Below, piece after piece: positions 1 to 7,908 of a stretch of DNA of 23,725 bases (positions are counted from its first letter, which is position 1; the number at the start of each line of letters is the position of its first letter). This DNA comes from Anaerolineales bacterium (GTDB lineage: Bacteria > Chloroflexota > Anaerolineae > 4572-78 > J111). Made by a program: the position numbers and the translations under genes. The notes below the pieces were generated by a model that saw only the letters and a program-made list of their open reading frames with translations, was not told the origin of the DNA and made no database searches. The DNA is taken from NCBI GenBank assembly GCA_012032575.1, contig JAAUSP010000046.1:1-23725 (forward strand), written 5' to 3'.

Positions 1-29
1 CCAGAGGGCGAGGGGAGCCAGTCAAGAAT

Positions 30-65
30 TCCCCTCTCCCTTTGGGAGAGGGTTAGGGTGAGGGC
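30..65. repeat. GC-rich palindrome downstream of cytochrome b
   Basis: A perfect 9-bp inverted repeat, CCCTCTCCC at 32-40 and GGGAGAGGG at 44-52, has a 3-nt loop and is followed by a GGGTGAGGG-type direct continuation. It lies just past the end of the cytochrome b gene. There is no T-run on the minus strand, so it is more like a dispersed palindromic repeat than a classical terminator. Confidence 0.5.
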
Positions 66-114
66 AGTTTTCATGCATCGCGTCGGTAGCGTGCTCTAGG
101 CTCGTAAACACTCC

Positions 115-1158
115 TTACTTTCCCTGAAACAATTCCAATAAACTCAATATTACAATCAGTAACAACAAGGCTCCAAAAGCCCCTTGCGGCTGCCAGCGTT
201 CGCGGGCGAACCAGCGGCCTCGGCCCGGCCCGCGCCGGTCGAGGAGAGGCAGCGCGGCCAAGAGAGCCAATCCGGCCAGGGGAATGATCCAGCCGGCCCA
301 TAACGGTGGGACATAACGCAATAACCACTGAATCGCCAAAAAGAACCAGGGAGCTTGTACAATTTGGCCGCCCACTTGATTCAGGTTGGCTGGTGGGCCG
401 AGATCGGGTGGGGCGAAAATGGACAATAGTATCAGGCTGGCGGTCAAAACCAGGGCGGTGATCAGTTCACGGAAAAGGATCATCTCGCGGGAGACAAAGC
501 GGCGCGGCTGGCTGGCCGTCCAGTCGGGGCGGGAGAGGCCACCATCTACCCGGACGCGCCAGAGGTGGTAGCCGATGCCGCCCAGACCCAGCAAGGTCAG
601 CACAAAAACGTGCCAGGTATAAAAACGCAGAATCGCAGCCGTGCCCAAGGTCTGGTCGCCGACCAAAATAAGATAGAGGGTGGAGCCGACTCCCGGCAGT
701 TCCTTGAGGAGATTGGTTCCCACCAGCAGTGCCCAAATACTGCTGGCGTCGAAGCGCAGCACGTAGCCGCTGAAGTTCCAGACCAGCGTCACGAGCAGCA
801 ATCCCAGTCCGATAAACCAGTTGACATCACGCGGGGGGCGATAACCGCCGGTGAAGACGATCCGAGCGGTATGCAGGATGATCGCCACCACCATCACCTG
901 GGCGGCCCAGTAGTGCAGCGCCCGGACCAGACGGCCGGAGGCTACCACGCTGTCAATCAGCACCAGCGACGGATACGCGCCGGTCAGGGTGGGTTCGTAG
1001 TAAAACATCAGCAGCGCGCCGGTGAGGGTCGTGATAACCGCAGCCATCACGGCGATGCCGCCCATCCCCAGAGTGTAGCTCAACCCGGCGCTGTGAGCCG
1101 GATTCTGCGCCGGCAGCAAGTTATAAATTAGACTTTTGTTCTTGCGCCACAGCCGCAA
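115..1158 (-). CDS. Fused cytochrome b (b6 + subunit IV type), quinone/cytochrome bc-like membrane subunit
   Basis: An integral membrane diheme cytochrome b of 347 aa that would move electrons between quinone and the neighbouring redox proteins. Two heme-ligand His pairs are visible: HYW...ILH with 13 residues between the histidines, and WHV...GYH with 14, the b6-like spacing. The second half holds a subunit-IV-like stretch (APWFFLAIQWLLRYVPPL), so both cytochrome b domains are in one chain. It is the last gene of the minus-strand operon, after the diheme cytochrome c. No Rieske protein is in the window. The start at 1158 is TTG with no clear ribosome binding site, and a slightly longer N-terminus is possible. 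The family is clear; the physiological partner is inferred from position. Confidence 0.88.
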   Translation of the reverse strand: MRLWRKNKSLIYNLLPAQNPAHSAGLSYTLGMGGIAVMAAVITTLTGALLMFYYEPTLTGAYPSLVLIDSVVASGRLVRALHYWAAQVMVVAIILHTARIVFTGGYRPPRDVNWFIGLGLLLVTLVWNFSGYVLRFDASSIWALLVGTNLLKELPGVGSTLYLILVGDQTLGTAAILRFYTWHVFVLTLLGLGGIGYHLWRVRVDGGLSRPDWTASQPRRFVSREMILFRELITALVLTASLILLSIFAPPDLGPPANLNQVGGQIVQAPWFFLAIQWLLRYVPPLWAGWIIPLAGLALLAALPLLDRRGPGRGRWFARERWQPQGAFGALLLLIVILSLLELFQGK

Positions 1159-1196
1159 ATGGCGAGGAAGAATTGGAATAGTGACAACCCCTTCGG

Positions 1197-1277
1197 TAAG
1201 TAGACGGTAGTCGGTAGACGGTAGTCGGGGGGAAGAGTTTTTCTTCCCCGTCTACTGTCTACTGTCTACCGTCTACC
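1197..1277. repeat. Inverted array of 7-bp units (GGTAGAC type)
   Basis: The left arm holds about four 7-bp units (GTAGACG/GTAGTCG) and the right arm holds the complementary GTCTACT/GTCTACC units. Short GGGGAAGA/TCTTCCCC ends face a GTTTT loop. The array would fold into a long hairpin between the cytochrome b and cytochrome c genes of one operon. Confidence 0.85.
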
Positions 1278-1281
1278 TGAA

Positions 1282-1956
1282 TCAACAGCCGCCCTCGGGA
1301 TCGGCCCCGGCTTGCAGCCAGTTGTAGAGGCGTTGGAAGAGGGAGTCGTCCATCTGTTCGGGGGTGTGTTCGGGAATGGTAGCGGCGGTCTGACGCATTT
1401 TAGCCCGTTCCATTTCAAAAGGAAAACTGACACCCGCCAGGGTGGGGCCATTGGGACTGCCCTGGGCAAATGCGCCGTGACAGGAGTCACATTGGCCCTC
1501 GGTCCAAACCTTCATGCCTAATATCTGACCGGACGGCAGGGCCGGGGTTGGGGCCGCCGCCACAACCTCGCTCGACTTCAGGCTGGTTAACCAACCGTAG
1601 ATGTTATAAGCATCCTGGGTGGGCAGCTCGGTTTCGTTGAAGGCCGGTTTGGGGGGGATGGCGGTCCGTACCTTATGCAGAAATTGGTCAAAGGTCAGAC
1701 TGGTTTGGGCCAGCTTGGGACCAATGCCGCCCTCGCCGTGAGAATTGTGGCAGGTGACACACTGCTTATCCAGAAAAACCTGTTGGCCGCGTCCCATATC
1801 TGCCTGGGCCGGAACAAAGTTGGCGGTGGCTGTGCCGGTGGGGGCGGGCGGGGCCGCCACTTTGGTCGGCATGGGGGGCGGAGCACCACAACCGATGACG
1901 GTCGCGGCCAGAATCAAGATTCCCGCGAGCCGGCTAACCTGGGTGATGATGTTCAT
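1282..1956 (-). CDS. Diheme cytochrome c lipoprotein
   Basis: A secreted, lipid-anchored electron carrier of 224 aa. The N-terminus is a signal peptide with a lipobox-like end (ATVIGCGAPP), so residue 23 or so is the probable lipidated Cys. Two CXXCH heme sites are visible, CVTCH near residue 66 and CDSCH near 157, each in a cytochrome c fold with a later Met-containing segment (EMERAKM in the second). The start codon overlaps the stop of the upstream iron-sulfur/cytochrome gene in an ATGA arrangement, which indicates translational coupling. It probably carries electrons between the membrane cytochromes b and the oxidoreductase complex outside the membrane. The domain calls are firm; the partner assignment is inference. 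Confidence 0.9.
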   Translation of the reverse strand: MNIITQVSRLAGILILAATVIGCGAPPPMPTKVAAPPAPTGTATANFVPAQADMGRGQQVFLDKQCVTCHNSHGEGGIGPKLAQTSLTFDQFLHKVRTAIPPKPAFNETELPTQDAYNIYGWLTSLKSSEVVAAAPTPALPSGQILGMKVWTEGQCDSCHGAFAQGSPNGPTLAGVSFPFEMERAKMRQTAATIPEHTPEQMDDSLFQRLYNWLQAGADPEGGC

Positions 1957-3401
1957 AGGGTATCATCCCTCTTGTCTTGTTCTTCCAATTCTTGCAGCCA
2001 CAGGGGGTGTTCGACCTGGGCGTAAAGTTTACTGATGCGTCCGGTGATCATATTATTGAGTGCGCCGTAAACAAAGGTGAAGTAAACGTGGCCAAATAAC
2101 AGCACGGTCAAAATTGCCATCGAAACATCATGGGCCACCAGCGCTCCGGTAAAAAGTTCGGGCGACAGGTTACTTCTGCCGATCCATAACATCACCCCGG
2201 ACAGGGCGACCAGATTGTAAAAGATAATCGTGGTAGCATGGTGGATACGCTGCCCGGCGTTGATCTCGCCCTGTGGAGGCAGGCCCCCGGCTTTACCAAA
2301 GAAGTAAAGCGGCATTTTTAACAGCCAGATGAGGTCATCTTTGTTGTAGGTAAATGACGCTTTGAGCAGATGCAAAAACCGGTCCCGGCTGGTCATAAAG
2401 TAGAAAATGGGGCCAAGAAACAGGACAACGGCGAAGATGCGATGCAGAACTCGTGAAAGCTGACCGGCAAACATGCCCAGCGGTGAGAAAAACAGAAACA
2501 GGCCGGTAATCAACAGGATCAGAAACGCCAGCGCATTGATGGCGTGCCCCAACCGTTGCACAAATCTGTAACGCACAATCACGTCAGTTTTTGGGGCTGC
2601 CGGTTGTTCAGACGCAGCAGGGGCCGTCTCCTCATTTTCCAGCGCTTCGGCTACCTCGGCAAAGTGTTCCTGGGCGTTGCGATGGGCCAGCCGATAGGCC
2701 GCCCCGGTTACGACCACTGCTGCGCCTAACATGCCCATCATGGCCGGCTGCTCCAGCTTTTGCCAGGTTTGGATCAGGGGGGGGACAGATTCGTGGACCG
2801 GCAGCGGAAATTCTTTGTCGGGGGCCGGTTTTGCCCGGTTGATGTAGTAGATGTTCGGCCCGGTTCCTGTTTCCGGGTGGAACGGCGTGGCTTCGTATTG
2901 AGCCAGCAGTTTTGACACGTCGCTCGCCGGGTCGTTGAGATCGCCAAAGTGACGCGACCCGCCCACGCATGTTTCCACGCAGGCCGGCGGCAAACCGGCA
3001 TCCAGCCGGTGGACACAGAAGGTGCATTTATCCACCACGCCGCGTGTTTTGTCCACATAACGAGCCTCGTAAGGGCAGGCGGCCATACAGTACTGGCAGT
3101 TGATGCACTTGTCGTAATCAACCAAAACCAGCCCATCATCACGCTGATAGCTGGCCCCGGTCGGACAAACCAGCACGCAGGGCGCATTATCACAGTGATG
3201 ACAGTTTTCCGGCATAAAGCTGATGCTCAGGTTCGGAAAAGTTCCACTTTCGTGTTGTTTAATCCAGTTGCGATGCATCCCTAGCGGCACGTCGTTTTCC
3301 AGGGAGCAGGAAATCATGCAGGCTTCGCAGTTGATGCAGCGATCCGGCTCCATGACAAAAACCCAGCGAGGTTTGGGGGCGGTGGAATTATTATTGCTCA
3401 T
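1953..3401 (-). CDS. DmsB/PhsB-like 4x[4Fe-4S] ferredoxin fused to FdnI-like cytochrome b561 membrane subunit
   Basis: A fusion of 482 aa. Residues about 10-200 form an electron-transfer subunit with four cysteine clusters: CINCEACMISC, CHHCDNAPCVLVCP, CINCQYCMAACP and CTFC...CVETC. A linker with one hydrophobic stretch follows. From about residue 275 on there is a four-helix cytochrome b of the formate dehydrogenase gamma (FdnI) kind, with conserved histidines in RLGHAINALAF, LHRIF, RIHHATT and FGHVYFTF. In most relatives these are two separate proteins. The fusion would pass electrons from the molybdenum subunit, encoded just upstream, to membrane quinone or to the following cytochromes. 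No lesions are seen. The start at 3401 follows a GGAG-like site. Confidence 0.9.
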   Translation of the reverse strand: MSNNNSTAPKPRWVFVMEPDRCINCEACMISCSLENDVPLGMHRNWIKQHESGTFPNLSISFMPENCHHCDNAPCVLVCPTGASYQRDDGLVLVDYDKCINCQYCMAACPYEARYVDKTRGVVDKCTFCVHRLDAGLPPACVETCVGGSRHFGDLNDPASDVSKLLAQYEATPFHPETGTGPNIYYINRAKPAPDKEFPLPVHESVPPLIQTWQKLEQPAMMGMLGAAVVVTGAAYRLAHRNAQEHFAEVAEALENEETAPAASEQPAAPKTDVIVRYRFVQRLGHAINALAFLILLITGLFLFFSPLGMFAGQLSRVLHRIFAVVLFLGPIFYFMTSRDRFLHLLKASFTYNKDDLIWLLKMPLYFFGKAGGLPPQGEINAGQRIHHATTIIFYNLVALSGVMLWIGRSNLSPELFTGALVAHDVSMAILTVLLFGHVYFTFVYGALNNMITGRISKLYAQVEHPLWLQELEEQDKRDDTL

Positions 3402-3418
3402 AAATTATCTCCAGCTTG

Positions 3419-3476
3419 AATGGCGAATGAGAGAATGGCGAATGAAGATTCGCCCTTCACCATTCGCCATTCGCTT
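3419..3476. repeat. Inverted short-unit array (ATGGCGA type)
   Basis: Repeated ATGGCGA/ATGAGAG/ATGAAGA units on the left face TTCGCCATTCGC units on the right, forming a hairpin. It fills the gap between the molybdopterin subunit and the ferredoxin/cytochrome fusion, and its right end touches the stop of the former. Confidence 0.8.
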
Positions 3477-5701
3477 ATGCTTTCTCGACCTTCACAGTGG
3501 TCTGTGACAACGCCTGCGAGCCGCTGACCGGGTCAGTAAAGGTCAGGTGCAAATCACTGTCGCTGGCCCCCTGACCGTAGGCCGTCTTCAACCCCTTGCT
3601 GACGTGGCCGAAACCGGGGGTCATATAAACGCAGTCGGGCCGGATTTTTTCGGTCACATGGGCCACTGTTTTGACCGTCCCCCGGCGCTTTCAACCCAGA
3701 TTTCGTCACCGTCGGCAATGCCCCGTTCCGCCGCCGGTTGGGGGTTGATCCACAGCGGATTGGTCGGGACGCGCTCGTGCAGCAGCTTGTTGTTGTGGGT
3801 GGCAAACTGGGTGTGCTGGGCCACTTTGCCGGTCAGTAAAAAGAAGGTTCCCGGCTCGTTGGTGAGCGGTTCTTCCCAAACCGGCACAGCCGCAAAGCCA
3901 GAGTTAGCCAGGGTACTGGACGCCAGCTCCATTTTACCGCTGGGGGTGTTGAAGGTTGGTTCCTTTTCTGTCTCACCTTCTTCAGCCGATGGACGGTAAT
4001 AGCCCTTCTCTTTCAATTCTTCCAAAGTGATGCCGAGCGGCGCAACTTGCTGGCGCAGGTAATCTTCTTCATCCTTGTACTGGAAGTAGTCGCCCAGTCC
4101 CAGCCGGGTGCCCAATTCTTTGTAGATCCATAGGGCCGATTTGCTTTCGCCCACCGGCTCGACCACTGGCTGGCGCAGGAAAACTGTGCCGTCTACCACG
4201 GCCAGCGGGTCATACCGTTCCAGGTAGCTGGCTTCCGGCAGAACCACATCGCTGAACCAGGCGGTGTCGTTCATGGCGATATCAATGGTGACAATGAAAT
4301 CCAGCTTACCGAAGGCTTCGATGGTTTTGCGGCGCTCCGGCAGGGAGTTGACCGGGTTTTGCCGGGCGATGAACCAGCCGTGGGCCTGGTAGGGTTGGCC
4401 GGTCAGAATGTTGTCGCGAATTTCCTGAAAGACGCCCAGCTTGAGCGGCACCAGGGGGTACTTCCAGGGTACACCATCCAGCCGCAGGGCGCTGACGCGG
4501 GATAGGGCGGCTGCGGAATCGAGCCAAGTGTAACCCCGCCTTCCTCTCCGGCGGCAGGCTGCAAACTGCCCGGCCTGGCCCAACTGCCGACCAGCCCATT
4601 CAGCACGGCGATGGCCCGCTCGGTCTGGAAGGAGTTGATAAAGTTGCTGGTCCGCCAGTTGGGGTGAGCAAATGCCTGTGGCGCGGCCTGGGCAAATTCA
4701 CGGGCGATGCGCCGGATGGTCTCCGCCGAAATCTCGCATTTGCTGGCGGCCCATTCGGGGGTGTAGCCTTTGGTGGCTTCTTTGACTTCATCAAAACCGA
4801 CAGTGTATTTGTCCACAAATTCTTTGTCGTACAAGCCCTCGGCAATAATGGTCTGGATCAGGGCCAGATGAAAGGCCAGGTCGGTCCCCGGTTTGACCGG
4901 CAGCCATTCAGTCGCTTTGGCGGCAGTGGTGGTAAAGCGCGGGTCAAGCACAACCACTTTGGCCCCCCGGCTTAGCGCCGCCACCAAATCCTGGGCCTCG
5001 GAATTGGAGATGGCGTCGAGCATGTTGCGGCCGGTGTAAATGATGTACTGCGCCTGGCTGTAATCGCGGCCCGGCTCTTCCAGGCCAAAGGTGAGCAGGT
5101 TTGCCAAAATCATGGCATTGAAACAGAGCGAGCGCTGCGTGCCGTAGTTGGGCGAGCCGTAGGCTTTGAGCAGGTTTTCAAACTGGACCTGCACCAGGTT
5201 GTGGGTCGAGCTGAAGATCATCGCTTCGGGGCCGTAACGCTCTTTGATTTCGAGCATGCGGGCGGCCACATAATCGAGCGCTTCCTCCCAACTGGCCCTG
5301 GCCCACTTGCCTTCGCCGCGTCCACCTTTGCGAATGAGCGGGTATTGCAGCCGGTCAGGGTCGTACAAAGTAGCAATGCCGGCCTGTCCACGCGGACAGA
5401 GCATGCCCCGCGAATGAGGATGAAAGCTGTTGCCTTCCAGCTTGTATGCCCGGCCATCCTTAACCTTGGCCCGCACCCCACAGCGCCAGACGCACTGCTC
5501 GCACAGGGTGAAGACTTCGCGGTCGAATTGGGTCGGCGGGTAGTAGTGGGTTTGGGGGATGGCGGGGGCGGTGTTATCAGCGGGTAATATATTGACGAAG
5601 TCCAGCCCGCCCATAGCGGCTGTTCCGGCCATTACCCCTGCCCCCAACTCCAGAAATTGGCGGCGGGAGAGGGGTTGGAGAGGTTTTCGCTTGCTTGTCA
5701 T
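3475..5701 (-). CDS. Tat-exported molybdopterin oxidoreductase, PhsA/PsrA-like (two apparent frameshifts)
   Basis: The catalytic subunit of a Mo-bisMGD enzyme, probably acting on an inorganic sulfur compound such as thiosulfate or polysulfide. The start at 5701 is chosen because it has a GGAG site and puts the twin-arginine signal SRRQFLELG at the N-terminus; a longer frame would run into a repeat. CEQCVWRCG with the later MLCPRG gives the [4Fe-4S] motif, and the Cys in GTQRSLCFNA is the probable Mo ligand, as in PhsA/PsrA. The reading frame breaks twice. At 4499-4501 one G is missing on the plus strand, within PPYP/RVSAL. At 3679-3683 one C is missing, within ESAGG/TVKTVAHV. Adding one base at each gives a continuous protein of 742 aa, normal for the family. 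Both breaks are in homopolymers, so sequencing error is likely. The exact substrate is not certain. Confidence 0.85.
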
Positions 5702-5724
5702 AGATTGACTCCGGTGGAGAGATG

Positions 5725-5776
5725 GGAGATTAGAGATTGGAGATTCGCAATCCTTAATCTCCAATCTCTAATCTCC
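5725..5776. repeat. 21-bp perfect inverted repeat built of 7-bp units (AGATTRG)
   Basis: The left arm at 5725-5745 and the right arm at 5756-5776 are perfectly complementary over 21 bp, with a 10-nt loop. Each arm is three 7-bp units of the GGAGATT/AGAGATT kind. It lies between the second YeeE gene and the molybdopterin gene. Copies of a single arm recur at 6898-6922 and 20549-20569. Confidence 0.88.
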
Positions 5777-5783
5777 TGCTTTT

Positions 5784-6338
5784 CTAAGCTTTGACGTTGT
5801 CCGGCCGCGGCTCGCCCTTTTTGGCTAAAATATAGAACAGATAGCCAGAGAACAGAGCCAGAAAAGCGATCAATAACCAGTGATTGACGTTGAACAGATC
5901 GGGCATGTAAGTAGCCCCATAGTTGGCGATACCAGAAATCACCGGAAAAACATCGGCGTAGGTCATACCAAACAGGATGGCTCCAACCAGAAAGCCCAGG
6001 ATTCCAGGGATCAAATAATCAAGATTACCCCGACCAAGACCGGCCAGGCAAGTGCCCGGTCAGAAACCGGCCAGGGCCATGCCGGCCCCAAACACCAGCG
6101 CACCGATAAAGTTGCCGACCAGATAAGTTGGGGTGCTGCCGGTCAGGTTTGCCAGGCCCAAATCGTATATAAGGTAAATACCTACCGACCCTATCACAAT
6201 GGCCGTGAGCATAAATTTGAGCACGCTCAGATCGGTAAAGCGGTAGACGTTGACAATTTTGCTGTAGCGGGTAAAACCCACCTTTTGCAAAATAAAGCCA
6301 AAAAAGATGCCGACAATCAGGGCTGCACTAAAACTCAT
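5784..6338 (-). CDS. YeeE/YedE-family sulfur (or selenium) transporter half with in-frame TGA; candidate selenoprotein
   Basis: A membrane protein of 184 aa if the TGA at 6060-6062 is read through, with about five hydrophobic segments. It resembles PF04143 (YeeE/YedE), proteins that bring thiosulfate-type sulfur, or possibly selenium, into the cell along a track of Cys residues. Before the TGA the frame reads FGAGMALAGF and after it PGTCLAGLGRG. In relatives this motif is normally G-x-CPGT, so the TGA replaces the key Cys. The frame is unbroken on both sides, no indel is needed, and a SECIS-like hairpin follows. The start ATG at 6338 lies 3 nt after the upstream YeeE half, with AGAGGT inside that gene's end, so the two are translationally coupled. 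The alternatives are a Cys-to-TGA point mutation or error, which would leave a 92-aa fragment. Confidence 0.8.
6029..6062 (-). promoter_or_regulatory. Candidate bacterial SECIS element directly after the in-frame TGA
   Basis: Read on the minus strand, 18 nt separate the TGA (6062-6060) from a six-base loop GGUCUU (6041-6036). The loop is closed by a 7-bp stem, CCUGGCC (6048-6042) with GGUCGGG (6035-6029), including two G-U pairs. Bacterial SECIS models require the loop about 16-37 nt after the UGA with a G in its first two bases, and both hold. The loop resembles the AGGUCU loop of E. coli fdhF. The fold was made by hand and no energy was computed. Confidence 0.55.
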
Positions 6339-6341
6339 GGG

Positions 6342-6881
6342 TTAATACCTCTTTCCGTATAAAATTTTGGCGACGATGATGCCGGAGATAAACATCCCGG
6401 CCATAAAGACAAAGGCCGCCGGGGCTAACTGCACCCCCCCGGAGATAGCCAGGCCGCTGGTACACCCTCCGGCGATACCGGCTCCGTATTCCAACAGGAT
6501 CGCTCCGAAGAAGAGGGCCAGCCAGCGTTTCCAATGGGCCGAACCAAATACCTGCACCCACTGTTCATCGGAAATCCAGCGCAATTTGAAATCGCCGGAG
6601 GTGATGGCAGCGATAAATGCTCCGATAATGACCCCACCCCCCATAATTACCCCCCAGGTGATGCCGGGGGTCATCACAAAGCGCCAGTAGGTATTTTCGG
6701 CCACGGCGGGCGCAACCACCTGCATGATCGAGCCGGCCAGGTTTTCAAACGCGCCGGACGCCCCAAAGAGCAGGCCGGTGAAGAGCAGGGTAAAAATCGC
6801 TAACAGTCCCAACATCGCCCCGGTCAGGTAGGGCGACCATTCGACCTGGCGAAACCAGGTAACAAAACTATTGGTAGGCAT
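6342..6881 (-). CDS. YeeE/YedE-family sulfur transporter, first half
   Basis: A membrane protein of 179 aa with several hydrophobic helices. The conserved motif LEYGAGIAGGCTSGLAISGG carries the intact pore Cys of PF04143. Larger relatives such as E. coli YeeE (TsuA) contain two such halves in one chain; here the second half is the next gene, so the two probably form one transporter. The start at 6881 has AGGAG about 7 nt upstream. Its place between a triheme cytochrome and a PhsA/PsrA-like enzyme suggests uptake or handling of a sulfur compound tied to that enzyme. The actual substrate is not shown by sequence. Confidence 0.85.
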   Translation of the reverse strand: MPTNSFVTWFRQVEWSPYLTGAMLGLLAIFTLLFTGLLFGASGAFENLAGSIMQVVAPAVAENTYWRFVMTPGITWGVIMGGGVIIGAFIAAITSGDFKLRWISDEQWVQVFGSAHWKRWLALFFGAILLEYGAGIAGGCTSGLAISGGVQLAPAAFVFMAGMFISGIIVAKILYGKRY

Positions 6882-6897
6882 AGATTACTCCTAAAAG

Positions 6898-6922
6898 ATA
6901 GAGATTGGAGATTAGAGATTGG
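6898..6922. repeat. Single array of AGATTGG/AGATTAG 7-bp units
   Basis: Three 7-bp units in one orientation lie between the triheme cytochrome and the first YeeE gene. The units match the left arm of the 5725-5776 hairpin, but there is no facing inverted arm here. Confidence 0.75.
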
Positions 6923-6943
6923 ATTTAACCATCAAATCCCCGC

Positions 6944-7840
6944 TTAACTTTTATCCTTTGTGGTGGACCTGATAGCTGCTAGAATTTCACTGCTCCGTTT
7001 GGGGTTGGCCAGCAAAGCATCCAGGGCTGCCAGTTTTTCAGGTGGTAATTTTAGCAGCCGGGGTAACAACCTTTGGAGCTCCGGTTTTTGAGCCAACAGC
7101 GCTTCCACCTGGCCTGGATCAATCTCGCTCAAGCCGCCGTCGCTGCGAGCCATAGCCGCCGCCATAGCCTGGGGAACAGGACTGATATTATGGTTGATCC
7201 AATCGGCTGCCTTCTGACCCCAATTTTCCCAACTCCAGGCGGTCACAAAAAAGGCGGCTACGACTCCAACAATCATTAAAACCAGAATGATGTTGCCCCA
7301 ATTTGAAATCAATGGGGGCGGCGTGGTCGCTTCGGCGTAGAGCAGATTGAAATCAATCTCCTCATCACCCAGGGGAGCGCTGACGGCCGTAGGTCCGGTG
7401 GTGCAACTGTCGTCACCGCCGGGAGCGCTGTCAGCCGGTGGTTGTGTGCCGCCCCCGCCGCCCGACATCAAATCAACGCCGAGGGTCGAAGCATAGGTTT
7501 GGGCCAGGGGATTGAAGTCGTCGGGGTGACAGCCCTGGCAACTGGCTTTGACATCGCCCAGCGGTGCAACCATCCCCACGTGAGCTTCGTCCTGAGCCGC
7601 CGCCTGGACATTACCGGCGTGGCAAAATTCGCAGAAGTCGCCAAAAGCGTGGGCTTTGTGCCAGTCACCGTTATTGGCAACCGAACCTTTGCCCTGGGTT
7701 TCATGGCAGTTCTTGCAGGATGAGGCCGATGTGCCGCACTGGGCCGCAGCCGGTTGAGCGGAGACAAGCATCATCGCCCCGAAGAGCAGGGTTAAGGCTG
7801 CGATCAGGGTAGCAAAGAACCACTTGTCATTGTGATTCAT
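6944..7840 (-). CDS. Membrane-anchored triheme cytochrome c
   Basis: An exported multiheme electron-transfer protein of 298 aa. The start at 7840 is preferred because AGGAG lies about 9 nt upstream and it begins directly with a signal peptide ending in AQPAAAQC. Three CXXCH sites follow: CKNCH, CEFCH and CQGCH. A low-complexity GGGGG-rich linker leads to one transmembrane helix (NIILVLMIVGVVAAFFVTAW). The C-terminal 90 residues are cytoplasmic and helical, rich in Leu and Lys, and hold no heme. It is the first structural gene after the PocR-type regulator and would connect extracytoplasmic electrons to the downstream oxidoreductase. No family name is recognised with certainty. Confidence 0.85.
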   Translation of the reverse strand: MNHNDKWFFATLIAALTLLFGAMMLVSAQPAAAQCGTSASSCKNCHETQGKGSVANNGDWHKAHAFGDFCEFCHAGNVQAAAQDEAHVGMVAPLGDVKASCQGCHPDDFNPLAQTYASTLGVDLMSGGGGGTQPPADSAPGGDDSCTTGPTAVSAPLGDEEIDFNLLYAEATTPPPLISNWGNIILVLMIVGVVAAFFVTAWSWENWGQKAADWINHNISPVPQAMAAAMARSDGGLSEIDPGQVEALLAQKPELQRLLPRLLKLPPEKLAALDALLANPKRSSEILAAIRSTTKDKS

Positions 7841-7866
7841 ATAGATTTTTCTCCTGTGGTAAAACC

Positions 7867-7903
7867 TGGTCAAGAGCCGGCAAGGGGAGCCGGCAGGTGG
7901 CCG
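7867..7903. repeat. Three GCCGGCA direct repeats
   Basis: Three copies of the self-complementary GCCGGC core, in AGCCGGCA/GGCCGGCA context, lie in the short gap between the regulator's stop and the triheme cytochrome gene. Neighbouring copies can pair with each other as small hairpins. Confidence 0.65.
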
Positions 7904-7908
7904 GCAGG

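Noticed and set aside
565..1131. A 188-aa plus-strand open frame inside the cytochrome b gene
   Set aside because: It lies entirely antisense to a clear cytochrome b, is rich in Gln/His with no family-like pattern, and has no ribosome binding site.
1197..1277. CRISPR-like array at the short tandem repeats
   Set aside because: Units are 6-8 bp with no spacers and face each other as inverted arms; there are no cas genes in the window.
5702..5764. Earlier start of the molybdoenzyme at 5764
   Set aside because: The added residues are translated from the intergenic 7-bp-unit hairpin. The ATG at 5701 has a ribosome binding site and starts a proper Tat signal.
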